A stretch of DNA of 64,000 nucleotides from Metellina segmentata (Eukaryota > Arthropoda > Arachnida > Araneae > Tetragnathidae): the NCBI GenBank assembly GCA_947359465.1, contig OX375873.1, forward strand, positions 56,453,573 to 56,517,572. Direction: 5' to 3'. The notes under the pieces were generated by a model. The model did no database searches and had not been told where the DNA came from. It saw only the letters and a list, made by a program, of their open reading frames with translations. Positions within the stretch are counted from its first letter, which is position 1, and the number at the start of each line of letters is the position of its first letter. This document shows, piece after piece, positions 1 to 10,835 of this stretch. The translations under genes were made by a program, and so were the position numbers.

Positions 1-17
1 TAGACCGGTTGGTCGGC
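1..17 (-). repeat. tRNA-derived SINE (family 1), 5' head fragment
   Basis: The first 17 bases match the promoter-side end of the SINE at 15051-15360 (shared motif ACCGGTTGGTCGGC). On the minus strand this is the start of the tRNA-like head, so the body of the element should lie left of the window. Too short to judge alone; the call rests on the match to the fuller copy. Confidence 0.55.
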
Positions 18-1372
18 ACTTCTTTACAAATAAGCCTAATGATTTTTTTAAAAAGGGAATTTTCCAGCTGTCAGAAAGATGGCAAAAAGTCATAGACCAA
101 AATGGGGCTTATGTGATTCAATAAAATTTTCTGAAGTTTTTGTGCTGCTTCATTGGTATTTATCTAAAAAAACTAGCAGAATTTTCCGGATGACCCAATA
201 TATATGTAATAATAAATGTAAAATAAAATGTGCCATATTAATATTGATGTATGTTTAAAACAGTAAAAAAAATTACTTTATATATAACAGGCAATTTTCA
301 TTACAAATAAATCACTTAACATTCACCAGAATAACCCCCCCCCCACCACCACACTTTTTTTTCCTCCACTTATTAGTCTGTTTTATTGCTATAAGATGAA
401 GTCCATTACATCATGTTACCACTTTTACTTTCCCTCCTCATTAACTATGACTTTGAACAGACCCGCTTGCTTGCTCAAGATGCTTGTTTCTTCTTCCTTT
501 CTGATCATCGATACATTCCACCACAACACTTAAGATACATATGCAATTTTATAGAAACTGTCATTTCCATCATTAAACTTTCTCAATAGGTTTCTTAATC
601 CAATAATCTTACTCTAAATTCTTAACCTCACAGCGGATTAATTTTTAACTTCTTATTTCATTGTTTCACGAGCCCTTGGAATAAATAAGGAGCTCTGAGC
701 CATTCCAAACATCCTAAACAAAACCCCTCCAGACACAATGTTACAACTGGTCAACTTTATTGAATGATTCAATAAACTATTTTAGTAGAATTTTCTGCCT
801 CTTCAACCCACTTGACTGCATACACCATTCCTGCCATGTCTGACTCAGGTTTAGGTTATTATGACACATAATTATAGTTGGAATGGGATGAAGCAATTCA
901 CAGCTTCCTTCAAACAGCTTGACCTATTTGAACGTTTTTGATTTGTCTTTCTTTCAATTTTCCACATCTTTTCATGTCAGTAGCAGATTTATCTCAACAA
1001 TAAAATATATGTTTCACTAGTTGAATTATGTGAATATTTCAATTTTAAAAAATTGTGACAAGTACATTTAAGTTGTACCACCTGCCTGCAGCACATCATC
1101 TCAAAATGGATGATTCAAATCCATACAGTAGATGTTATTGTATATGCCAAATTTCAAAGGCAAAATGCTTTCATATTTTTTTTTTTTTTAAACAGGTATT
1201 TGAACAGTATAATCCTGGAAAATAATTGCAGTGTAGCCACAAAATGAATAAATTTTCTTAAAAAAATTATGTCATACAGTAATTGTGATTTTCTATACAA
1301 CTCAATTTTTAAAAATTAATACACTCATTATTTTTTTAGACACTAATGACAAATGAAATGAATTGTACTTAC
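18..1372. other. Endophilin intron sequence, no recognised feature
   Basis: AT-rich sequence left of coding exon 4. I see no next endophilin exon on the minus strand here and no transposon termini. A C-run near 336-350 and T/A runs are the only low-complexity tracts. The next exon is probably beyond the left edge. Confidence 0.5.
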
Positions 1373-1504
1373 CGAAGGGGGATTCTTCTCCCAAATCTTT
1401 TCCGAATTTAACCATCGCTTCTCCTAAAGTTCCTTCAGGTTGAGTATATGCATGTGCTTTAGAGCCTCGAAGTTTGGAGCTCACCATTAATTTTGTCCTA
1501 GAGG
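1373..1504 (-). CDS. Endophilin-A, coding exon 4 (partial gene)
   Basis: Read on the minus strand, this 132-base exon completes the split Ala codon left by exon 3 and continues ASRTKLMVSSKLRG ... YTQPEGTLGEAMVKFGKDLG ... ESPFG. That is the part of the N-BAR domain following the conserved QPNP motif, including the helix-1 insert region that in the family contacts the membrane. The acceptor is TTAG at 1505-1506 and the donor GTAAGT at 1372-1367. The exon ends in phase 1, so the next exon must supply two bases of a Gly codon. Together the four exons encode 106 residues. The rest of the BAR domain and the C-terminal SH3 domain are not in the window. Confidence 0.9.
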
Positions 1505-1734
1505 CTAATGAGAAATGGAGACTATTTGTAAAGTACATTAAGGCATTTCTATTAAAATTACATTTCAAATATAGGAGAACAATTAAAACTACTTTATAAA
1601 GTATTTAATCTTTCTTTAGATTTTTATTACTTAATCTATAACTATAAGTAAAAAACTATCTATAGAAAATTATGACCCAGTGCTTTATTTTGGCTTGCAT
1701 AGAACTTTCGTATAATAGTGAATTCAATGAATAA

Positions 1735-2026
1735 AATTGAAATGGTAGTTGAATTTATGTTGCACTGGGGCAACAAATGGGCTATTGCAGACAGTCCGGG
1801 ATCAACACAGAAGGGAAAGATCGTGGACAATAGTATGATTTTAACCATGGCCAGATATCAAAGTCAACACCTGAATTGGCACCCCTTGCAAATTTTCATG
1901 CTAACGTGAGGACATGACAAATTTGACATGCACTAGACCCTACCTACATGACAGTCTATGGCTGGACAGAAGTTCAAACTCCCAACCCTCCTATTGCCAA
2001 TCTGGGAGACTACAATGAGGCTAAGG
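1735..2026 (-). repeat. tRNA-derived SINE (family 1), diverged copy
   Basis: Contains the family's ordered landmarks: a tail with TGCACTGGGGCAACA, the GGGATCAACAC/AAGGGAAAGATC block, the ACCTGAATTGGCACCCC block, then a degraded B-box region (GTTCAAACTCCCAAC) near its right end. Lies in endophilin intron 3, same orientation as the gene. Many substitutions suggest an old insertion. Confidence 0.6.
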
Positions 2027-2269
2027 CAGAGGTTTGGCAACCTTTTTGAGAAGTGCCGCCATTATTAGAATTAATTTCTGTGACGAAGCCCCTAAGAACA
2101 ACACTGTTTTACAAGTTAATGGTGTTTAGGAGTATTGTTACAGGGGAGGAGGTAGAGGAGATAGATCGTAGAGATATTTAAACAATTGTGTAATGAAATT
2201 ACTTCGAATTTTTTTTAATTTACCACATTATTTCAATTTATTCTCACCTACCACCAATACACAAATATA

Positions 2270-3450
2270 CGAGGTGTGTTCAAAAAGTATCGAACCTTTA
2301 ATCAGAAAAAATATATTGATTCATATAAAATATTTTTACTTTTATCACTTTCAAAGTAGTCTTCTTGGTGATGCGCACACTTATCCCAGTGGTTCTGCCA
2401 TTGTTTGTAACATTTCTGGAACGCATCTTTCAGAATGCTGTTTATCCCAGCCGTCATATTTTGTATAATCTCTTCCCTTGATTGAAATCTGGTCCCTTTC
2501 AGTGGCATTTTCAGCTTAGGGAATAGTCAGAAATCACACAGAGCTTAGTCGGGGGAGTAGTGAGCCTGACGAACCACGGGAATGCTGTGTTTAGCCAAAA
2601 ACGTCCGAACAAGATGCGATGAATGAGTGGGTGTGTTGCCTTGATGGAGCTGCCAAGATGACACTGCCCACATGTCCGGTCGTTTCGGTCTCACAACCTC
2701 ACGTAGGCGACAAAGGACCTTCTGGTAGTACTCCTTGGTAACTGTAATACCTTGTGGTGCGTACTCGTGATGCACTACTCCACCAGAGTGGAAAAAAACG
2801 GTCAACGTGACCTTGATGTTGCTAGGAACCTGTCGAGCTTTTTTTGGTCTTTCCATTGTGAGGATTGCATTTTTGTTTCTGGGTCGTACTCGTACACCCA
2901 CAACTCATCACCAGTGATCACGCTGTTCAGAAAATCGGGGTCTTTGTTAACGTCGTCCAGCATGTCCTATGCAATTTCCAAGCAGAGTTGCTTCTGCTCC
3001 ACCGTTAGCAGTTTCGGCAAAAATTTTGCAGACACTCTCTTCATACCCAAATCATCGTCAAAATTGCATGTACTGATCCAATGCTGGCCCCCACATCGTC
3101 CGTAAGTTCCCGCACTGTGATACGACAATCCTGACCAAAGTCCACACTTGGCTGATGACACTGTCATTCCGACTTGTTGATGGTCTACCGGAGCGCGGTT
3201 CGCTGTCCACTGATGTGAGGCCATCTTTGAAGTGGTTGTACCACTCCTTTATGCAAGAAAAGCTTATGTCACCTGTTTAATCTTTCGAATTGTTTCCACT
3301 TGAGTATGGCCAAGCTTTTGGCAAAATTTAATGCAACGCTGTTCAAGTCGTTCCATTATTTCTTAGAGTTCACAATCCGATGACGCTCGTTGCACTTCCT
3401 CATTCCTCAATACATGGCTGATTGTAGGCAAATGACGCTTTTACCGAGCG
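2270..3450 (-). mobile_element. Mariner transposon, one end missing
   Basis: A TA dinucleotide at 2268-2269 is followed by CGAGGTGTGTTCAAAAAGTA, a mariner-type terminus downstream of the transposase stop. I cannot find the matching terminus on the 5' side of the gene; sequence similarity fades before the G-run near 3450, so that end is probably deleted or decayed. Inserted within the hAT-like element at 2027-3510. The right boundary is approximate. Confidence 0.7.
2302..3356 (-). pseudogene. Mariner (D34D) transposase pseudogene
   Basis: On the minus strand an ATG at 3356 opens MERLEQRCIKFCQKLGHTQV, an N-terminal helix-turn-helix segment. Frameshifts and stops follow, but mariner blocks remain in order: KEWYNHFKDGLTSVDSEPRS then GRPST near 3170-3240; VITGDELWVYEYD near 2880-2930 (first catalytic Asp); HQGNTPTHSSHLVR near 2610-2650; and AHYSPD, a stop, then ALCDF near 2540-2560. 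The family has HQDN in the third block, so the second catalytic Asp is replaced by Gly here. The third Asp (CDF) survives after an in-frame stop, 34 residues on. The reading continues to a stop at 2302. Certainly nonfunctional. Confidence 0.85.
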
Positions 3451-3510
3451 GGGGGGGGGGGCTTATTTTCCTGGCCTAGGGTTTCACACAGCACCAGTTG
3501 GGAACCACTT

Positions 3511-4217
3511 ATCTAAGGAACTCCTATGGGGAGGGAGGGAATAAATTTCTAGATGTGCGCAATAGGATGAAAGTAAAATTAATTTGAGAATATTATCTTT
3601 TAAAATTTATGGCATAATTTAAGAAAAAGTACTTTATTATGTAAATTCAGGAAAAAAGGAAGAGAATCCTTGACTTTTTTTTTTGCACATGTTTATTCAA
3701 TGTAAGACACATTTCTGTCACATATAACATGTTCAGCACACACAGAGACTGATTTTCAGGCCAAGTGATAGTGAACTTTGAATATTTCAGTACAAAATAT
3801 ACTTACTATCCATTTGCTACGTTGTCATTTTATGGTATCAATATTTATTCTTCATATAGATAAGTGCCAATTAACAAAGAGCAAAAAATAGGTATTTCTT
3901 ATACTTTAACTTCTATAGTGTGTACTGCTTTTGGTAAACAAGGTCTGATAATTGTACTTGGATGATTGGAAGGGAATGTGTTAAATCATTAACAATTACA
4001 ACTACCAGCAATAGAAATTCATTAAACATAAAACCCTTTTAAGTAAATTATCCGTCACAACTGTTAAATCCTACAGGTGAATTTTGCTGGAACAAAATTT
4101 GGAAACACATTCATTTTATAGAAAGAAAAATCCACACAGATGCTTTTATTTTGCAGTATTAGAAGAAACTTAGAGTTCCTTTTCAAAAATTTTAGAGTAA
4201 CTGAATAGAGAAAATAC
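3511..4217. other. Endophilin intron 3 remainder, nothing recognised
   Basis: AT-rich intron sequence between the hAT-like insertion and coding exon 3. No open frame, inverted termini or tandem repeat stands out. Confidence 0.5.
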
Positions 4218-4290
4218 CTGGATTGGGTTGCAAATATTCTTTCGTCTTATTAAGCAATTCTTCAACTAGCTCATTAGTCAGATCTGTTTT
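4218..4290 (-). CDS. Endophilin-A, coding exon 3
   Basis: Minus-strand translation is KTDLTNELVEELLNKTKEYL then QPNP, the strongly conserved start of BAR helix 1 followed by the QPNP motif typical of endophilin A. Acceptor TTTTTTAG at 4291 onward; donor GTATTT at 4217-4212. The 73-base exon starts in phase 0 and leaves a single G that joins CC of exon 4 to make Ala. Reading frame and protein family agree across both junctions. Confidence 0.93.
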
Positions 4291-4854
4291 CTAAAAAATA
4301 AGTTTGACATATATACTAAAACTATTTTAGAAAAGTGACATAAGTTTAGTATGCATAAAAAAATATCACACATGATAAAATATTATTTACTAGCTAACAT
4401 GCATTTAGAAATTGAAACAATTTCTGTTATGATAGTATATTTTAAACTGTGATACTAAATCATACTCAAAATCTAACAATATAATCCTTATAAAAATCTG
4501 CACAATATTTATTCGAAAAGTGAAAAGGGCATTATTGCTGTCAAAAGCTAGAAGTTTCGATACGTAAATTGATAATTAACATTGAGTTTCCATTTTTGAA
4601 ACATTGGTAGCTCTTGTCATAAAAGATAGAATGCTGTAATATAACAAACTGCATCAAGAAGTTAAATGAGGACACCTGAAGATGCTTTAAAAACGAAATG
4701 GATTGAAAGATCCTTTTCAAATTGTCATACTTATCAACAAGCTTTCAATTCAATGTTTTGAAGTTTAGTATTTGGTGCTTTTAAATTGCTAATTAAAAAT
4801 TATGCAGTTTACAATGCCGGTAATCCAGCTAAGATCTCAATCAGTTTGGAAAAA

Positions 4855-5800
4855 CCTTAGCAACAAAATCCTCAAAAAAAGTTCTCTTTTAGGGTCACAA
4901 AAATTTCCCCGATTTTACAATTCCCTTAACAAATGTTGTGATCAGCAGAGGTAAAAACACTCAAAATGTAAAACAAAAAAAGATATACGCAGTGTTATTT
5001 TGAACTACAAAAATAGATGAATAAGAATACTATATTTATGTACTTATGTGTGTACAGACCAGTGGTGCAGCCAGAATTTTTTTCTGTGTGTGAAGGGGGA
5101 GGTAGGCAAATTTAGTCTGATAATACCCTATATAGAAGTCCACTAAAAACAATAAAATTTGTCTTTGGAAGTAGGGAGGTTAACCCATATCCTCCAATGG
5201 ATGCACCATCAGTACATAATGTGTTTATGATAAGCATGTATTATTATAATTCAAAAGCACTTTATTCAATTTTTCTTTTGCATCTTTTCAAACATACTTT
5301 TTAGTTAGGATGTTTACACTTTCCTTGTTATTTCTTTTAAATTTATTCTTTGGCTGTAATTCCATGATATTATTTAATTCAAAAGGGAAAAAAAATGGAG
5401 TAAAAGCAGAACTTCTCAAAGGAAAATAAAGCGGAAATTTGAGTAAATGTGGAAGATTTTCACCCCTGGATCAGTGATTGGTATCAACCAACAGTATCCC
5501 CACATTATTTTAAATATTAAGAATCAGATGGTATAAAAGGATAATTCTTCACAAACATTTTGTATTTTTCTCTTACTTTTATTTTAATTGTTATTGTAAG
5601 GGTTGGAACCCTTAATGGAAATAGCAATTGAACAATAGCATTTGAAAAAACTGGAGAGAAAAATACAAAATATTTTGATAATGAACTTATTACATCTGAC
5701 CCTACATTATCATACCACCTATACATCAAAATCAAATTCAAATAAAAAATTCTACAAAAATCTAATTGCAAGCAAAAAATATTAATTTAATGCACAAAAA
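4855..5800. mobile_element. hAT-like 'CCCTGA' element, decayed copy
   Basis: The block at 5470-5800 is a direct repeat of 6190-6525 (both carry GTGATTGGTATC, AGTATCC, TGTAAGGGTTGGAA and TTGACCCTACATT-like runs in the same order). The block at 4855-4945 resembles 6085-6185. The two copies therefore share one architecture. This copy is split by the 523-bp insert at 4946-5468. Boundaries are approximate and the left terminus is degraded. Confidence 0.5.
4946..5468. mobile_element. 523-bp nested insert with CAG...CTG ends
   Basis: Starts CAGAGGTAAAAACACTC and ends (reverse complement) CAGGGGTGAAAATCTTC, an imperfect inverted repeat. It is bounded by a 6-bp direct repeat GATCAG (4940-4945 and 5469-5474). 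Removing the insert and one GATCAG restores continuity with the sister element at about 6185-6200. No coding content seen; probably a MITE-type derivative. Confidence 0.5.
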
Positions 5801-5809
5801 ACATCTTAT

Positions 5810-7096
5810 TTCAAAAATAATTCTACTGTAAGAAAGAGGACATTCTAAGGTTCCTTTCGATATTTTCAAATTAAAAAACTAATAGTAATAAGATAAAGAT
5901 ATGACAGTTTTAAAAAACAGTAACAAAAATGTCCCGATTATTCTCGAATTAAAAAAAAGTATTATCAGGAACAAAATTAAAATTTCTAAAAAAACTCGAC
6001 AAGCTACAAAAATTCATGTTTGGAAGTACTCTTTTAAAAAAAACTCATGGCTGAAGACTGAAAATTTGTAAGTGTTTTGCCAGGGTGGCAAAAAATCCTT
6101 GAAAACAAGTTCCCTGATATTTCCATGATTTCCCTGAAAGTCTCACAAAAATTTCTCTGACTTAATAATTCCCTTAAGAATTGTTGGGATCTGTGATTGG
6201 TATCGATATACAGTATCCACACAACACTAATTTTAAATATTTAGGGTCAGAGGGTTGTAAAAGGATCAATCTCCACAAATATTTTGTATTTTTTCTCTAC
6301 AGATATTTTAATTGCTATTGTAAGGGTTGGAAACCTTAATGCAATTCTTTTAATTGCAACTGAATAAACAGAAGAAAAAATGTAAAATATTTTGATTATG
6401 AACTTTTTACACTTGACCCTACATTGTCATACTATTCATAGTACCCCCCCCCCCCCCCGAATGCAAATATCCATAAAAAATTCTACAAAATGCAATTGCA
6501 TACAAAAATAATTAATTTAATACACAGAAAACATAATTTGTAACCCAAATTTCAAATTGTATCGCTAGGCTCACTGCGACCAAAACGCTGCAGCCGCGAA
6601 GAAAACAGCAACGGCGGTTTTCGCACTGTTAAAAAATTACAACGCTATGGTTCTTTATTAGAATCACAATTTCGGTGAATACGATTTATTATATTCTCAA
6701 AAGCACTCGTATTCGTGCATCTTTAAATAGGACAAACAATAATAATAATAGACATTTAAACTGTCAAATTTTCCCTGATTTTTGTAAAATTTGGAAATTT
6801 TTCTCGATTTTTTGCAGAAATAAAAAGTTTCCTGAGAATTTCCTGATTTCCAGGTTCTGTTACCACCCTGTTTGCTCACTCGCGGTAGAAATTTTCGCTC
6901 TTTCAACCTTGACACTTTAAAGTAATAAACGCATCAGAAAAAATAAATCTTCTTCGTGTTGACTGGACAATTTTGAACAAACCATAACTTCGTAATTTTC
7001 TGATCCGTACATTCTCGGGGAACTGTCCAAGAATCAGCTAAGCAACACAGATTTCAATCCTGCGACAGTGGCGGCAATGTTTTTTTAATATAGAGA
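5810..7096 (-). mobile_element. Helitron family A, copy A4 (5' part), interrupted
   Basis: The minus strand starts TCTCTATATTAAAAAAAC then a GC-rich CCGCCACTG tract and GCAGGATTGAAAT, as in the full copy A1 (30355 onward). It continues through the same blocks (CGGGACATTTTTGTTACT, CTTATTACTATTAGTTTTT, CCTCTTTCTTAC) to about 5810, where similarity stops without the 3' CTAG end. A hAT-like element sits at 6081-6870 inside it. The 5' end lies 24 bp from the exon-2 splice donor of endophilin. Confidence 0.75.
6081..6870. mobile_element. hAT-like element inside Helitron A4
   Basis: Termini CAGGGTGGCAAAAAATCCTT and, in reverse complement, CAGGGTGGTAACAGAACCTG form an inverted repeat of about 24 bp. 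Flanks share TTTGC (6076-6080, 6871-6875). Comparison with uninterrupted Helitron A1 (TGTTTTGCTC...) shows the insertion point directly. An 8-bp duplication would require a small later deletion. A C-run sits near 6445. No transposase frame is visible. Confidence 0.7.
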
Positions 7097-7120
7097 CACA
7101 TCTTTTAATGTAATACTTAC

Positions 7121-7189
7121 TCTTTCCATTTCTGTATATTCCTCCGTGAATTTTGTGCCTTCTGCTCCTCCTATCTTCTCACTCATGTA
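7121..7189 (-). CDS. Endophilin-A, coding exon 2
   Basis: Minus-strand translation is YMSEKIGGAEGTKFTEEYTE then MER, matching the endophilin segment just after the N-terminal amphipathic helix. 69 bases, phase 0 at both ends. Acceptor TTTTATTTTAG at 7190 onward; donor GTAAGTATT at 7120-7112. Its 3' flank in the intron meets Helitron A4 after only 24 bases. Confidence 0.94.
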
Positions 7190-9037
7190 CTAAAATAAAA
7201 GTCAAATTAGTTCCGAGAAACTATGTAAAAAATTATACTAGTACTTGTATGTTAGTACTGAAACACACAATTATATAATTGAGGATGCATATAGATTAAG
7301 TAAATAATAATATAATGACCCCCAAAATGTTATAAAAACACAAGGCAATCTTATATGCAGAATTAAAATTAATTGAGTTATGAGAGAATTTGATAAAATT
7401 TATAAATTACCAAAAACAGACACAAGAATAGATGTTTACATAGAAGTTCTATTAATATTAGAAGTAAAATGTCTCCGGTAGGTATATGTATTGTGTGTTT
7501 CAGTTTAATAACCAAAAGACACAAAAAAAAAGCAAATACTGAAAAGGAAATATTTACAGTCATCACCAGCCTCAAATAATTTCATTCAAGTTGTAAAAGA
7601 CAAAACACAAAATTTTTCAATTCAATTAAAAAAAAAAAAAAAACGAGTTTTTTAAGCATAATTTGGACAAAAAGTAATAAGATAAAATTCTATAAATTGT
7701 ATACTTTTCCCTTAGAAATTAGGACTTTCATAAATATGCATTTTTATTAAATATTTTGAAAAATTAATCTTGATTCTTGGTTTATAATGCTGATTGAAAT
7801 CAGCAAGAGGAAGTGAAGTATTTATTGCTTAATCATTAAATATGATCAGGCAGTCAGCCCTGATTATATTTATTGTAGCACATCAATAATTATCAGCACT
7901 AGTGAAATAATAGCATAATTTTCTTTTAATAGTAGAAATTTTTTTTTCATCTAAAACCTATTTCAGTAGCAATTTTAGTAGATCAGATACAAAATTAATC
8001 AACTAAAGCACAAAATGTGACAAAGTATGAAACACTGAAGAAATGATAAAGAAATTTAAATTTAAAAAATGAATGTTTCTTAGCAAGGTTTTCCTGACAA
8101 TCCAGGAACCAGATTCCAATAGTTTTCTTTGATAGCATGAGCTAAATCGAAATTGGTCCATTAAAAAATTTTCTCGTATGAAGAAGATTTTTTTTTTTGC
8201 ATTTAGTTAAAAAAAAGGGACACATATTCGTTGACCTTTGGTGAATTTTCCAAAAATCAGGGTTCCCCTCTATTTTAAAAATAAAATTCCCTGACTTTTC
8301 CAGACAAATTTTTACAAAATTCCAGATCATACTTGAACAATCCACGATATTTTTAATGTAAAAAAACCAAGAAATGATTTTGTCATTCAATAGCCAATAA
8401 TAAAAACCATTTTTAAGAATTATACACTAAAAACTAATACATAAAGCACAGGAAATTTTGCATTAAAATAACTTCTTCAAATAATTCAACATATTTGACT
8501 TAAAAAATTAATTTGTGATTTAATGTATCATAAGCTTGAAATTCTTCAATTTTAAGCCAGTAGACGAAATAAAATTTTTTACCTGTTAAATATTTGCCGT
8601 TTCTTTTAAAATCGGTTGAAAAATTGAATTAATTAAATAAAGTAATATGAAACTTTGTACGAATTTTAGACAAAAATGGTTTCAGACAAAACTTCATAAT
8701 TTCCCGACTTTTTTGGATAAAATTAAATTCCCCGACAAATTTCAGGTTTTTTCTGACTCATGGGAACTATGAAAAATGCACAACATTTTGGGAAAAGGAT
8801 CATTGAGATGATTTTTCTTAAAAAGATACCCTAATCACCAAGTTTGAATGAAAAATAGTAGCGTCTCTTTTTAGCTGCCGGTGGTAGTCCAGTATAATTC
8901 ATTAAAAAGCAAATATAAAACAACAATATTACACTACCCCACACAACAAATTAATATCATACTAAAAAGTATCCGTGTTACACTAATGCTACTCAAATTA
9001 TAAATGCTCAACACTCAAATGCAAGAAAAATACATAC
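7190..9037. other. Endophilin intron 1
   Basis: 1.85-kb intron. About 7847-8892 looks like a decayed relative of the element at 34673-35378: shared motifs are CAGTAGCAATTT, CACAAAATGTG, AAGAAATTTAAATTT and ATACCCNAATCNCCAAGTTTGAA. TTCCCTGACTTTTCCAGAC-type sequence at 8080-8770 resembles the hAT-like elements in intron 2. Boundaries could not be fixed. Confidence 0.4.
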
Positions 9038-9082
9038 CTGGTTTGCTTTGTTGATTTGTTTCTTTAGACCTGCGAAAGCCAT
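9038..9082 (-). CDS. Endophilin-A, first coding exon
   Basis: On the minus strand the ATG at 9082 opens MAFAGLKKQINKANQ, the invariant N-terminus of endophilin A, followed by donor GTATGT. Endophilin A is a cytosolic membrane-curving protein of clathrin-mediated endocytosis and synaptic-vesicle recycling. The N-BAR domain dimerises and bends membrane, this N-terminal stretch forms the amphipathic helix H0, and a C-terminal SH3 domain (absent here) binds dynamin and synaptojanin. The exon extends upstream as 5' UTR to about 9140, where TTATTAACAG is a good acceptor. The four coding exons sum to 319 bases, in frame throughout, with no stop. The SH3GL paralogue (A1/A2/A3) split is vertebrate, so a single arthropod endophilin A gene is expected. 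Confidence 0.95.
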
Positions 9083-9140
9083 CGTTGTTGTTTTTGTTTT
9101 AAATCACAGCAATATAAAGTTGGCTTTCACTCAGGTAGGA

Positions 9141-10099
9141 CTGTTAATAAAAATAAACTGAATTAGTTTTAAAGTAATAACCTATGTATCATTGAACATT
9201 TTAAAGATTATTTCAGATAAAATTCAACATAAACCCTTATGAACGTGGACATTGTCAATGAACATAGTCAACTGTACAAAACTGAATACAATGAACTTTC
9301 ATCCTATGAACTACAACGTACAAATGAATACAACAACTTCAGCTGTGTTTAAGGGCCATTTCTGAGTTTAAATTTTTTGATTAAATCAATTCTTTTTGAT
9401 AAATATTTTAACTATAAAAAAAGTGTTCTTTGACATTTGTAAAAAAAAATACTTCTGAAAAAAAATATTGATTTGAGTGGATTCAAAAGGTTAAATAGGC
9501 TGTGTAATCATCTGAAACAGGGCAGGAAAACAAAAAACTTTAAAAGGTTATTTATAAACAGTAATTACGATCCTAACATATAATCACATGTTATTTTAAA
9601 CACTAGATAAAGTTTTTTTTAAATAGATAGTTAAAGTAATTACAAGATATCAAGTGAAAATAAACGTTTATTACTTAGTTCAAGCTTCAGTTTTGGTAAA
9701 TATGGGAACAAAAAAAAATCTGTCTTTTCACAAACTGAAAGAATAAAGTCCACTATTATATCAACTATAAATAAAAGTAACGGTCTTTTAAACGTAAACC
9801 CGTCTTGAACATCCCGCGCATGGCATAACTTATAACCTTGTAAAATGACACGGGGGGGGGGAAATTCACCGAAATGGAACTTGAACAAACTGATAAAGCA
9901 AACTTTTCGTGGAGTATAACACCACCGAAAAGTGTCATCGTGTCCGCATGTAAACAAGCACTGACGGGTAACATATCAGATTACGAAAATCTAATTTATG
10001 CAGTTTAAACTGGCAGCATTACCAACAAGTGAAGCGGTAGCACAGCAATAAAGCGTTTCAAACTAAATGTGTAAGCAAAATAAGAAATATTTAACTAAC
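9141..10099. other. Putative 5' UTR intron of endophilin
   Basis: Lies between the acceptor upstream of the start-codon exon and a GTTAGT donor at 10099. It contains a G-run near 9851-9859 and no recognisable gene or element. ORFs here are short and have no family resemblance. Confidence 0.4.
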
Positions 10100-10200
10100 C
10101 TGTCGAAACCAAGAACAATCTGCACACTAAATCTATAGAAAGTTATAGTAAATACTGAAAACGTATCACATCATAATATCACATTATCGGAAGCGAGGAT
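10100..10200 (-). other. Possible noncoding 5' exon / promoter region of endophilin
   Basis: On the minus strand GGTTTCGACAG ends at 10100 and is followed by GTTAGTTAA, a plausible donor that would pair with the acceptor next to 9140. The upstream limit is a guess. Sequence to about 10430 is somewhat less AT-rich and would be the natural place for the promoter, but I see no decisive TATA or initiator. Confidence 0.35.
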
Positions 10201-10835
10201 AGTTTCCCATAGGTCTGCTTATGCCGCAATGCCACGGTCCAAAGTGTAGCACTGCCATCTAGTGATTCTTTTGGCAATCACAGAAACAATGTGTGTTCGT
10301 TTTCCAGCTTTTGCTCAATGATTTGCCCCACTTTTGGGAGTGATGGAGATTCTTTTTGGAGTTTGACCTTTAATTTGACCAACTTGACCCACAGACACGC
10401 ACACTGCGCATAAATAATTCACGCAAATAGGAAATTAAAGTGGATTCTGCTTAGATTATATAAAATATAGGATACGAAAATATAAAATATGTAAAAAATA
10501 TATAATATTAAGAATAAAGGTCTTGAGTGTATTTAGAAATTAAAGTTTTTTTTCCACAAAAAAGTTGTAAATTCCAATAACTATGATGCTATGGTCAATA
10601 ATCAAGGAATGGTTCATTTTTAATTTTTCGAAATGCCTCCAAATTTATTTTAATTTACTTTTTTTGTTTATTTTCTAGAAATATATAACTTTTGTATGAA
10701 ATGATAACTGTGTTTTACTAATGAGTACTATTGCACTTATTTCATTTCTTCCTCTGTTTGTTGAAAAAATTTAAACAACCTGTATTAAAAACAATAAGTA
10801 ATAATTATCCCATATTGGTAGCAATAATCAACCAT

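Larger units (their letters stand above)
2027..3510. mobile_element. hAT-like element carrying a nested mariner
   Basis: The left end CAGAGGTTTGGCAACC and the reverse complement of the right end (AGTGGTTCCCAAC) are imperfect inverted repeats of the CAGNGGTT...CAAC kind common in hAT elements. The flanking 8-mers GGCTAAGG (2019-2026) and ATCTAAGG (3511-3518) match at 6 of 8 positions, like an aged 8-bp target duplication. No hAT transposase is seen; most of the interior is the mariner at about 2270-3450. Likely a nonautonomous element. Confidence 0.5.

Noticed and set aside
9640..9974. Overlapping 69- and 105-codon minus-strand frames upstream of endophilin exon 1
   Set aside because: No domain, mixed composition, and they lie in what is most likely the 5' UTR intron.
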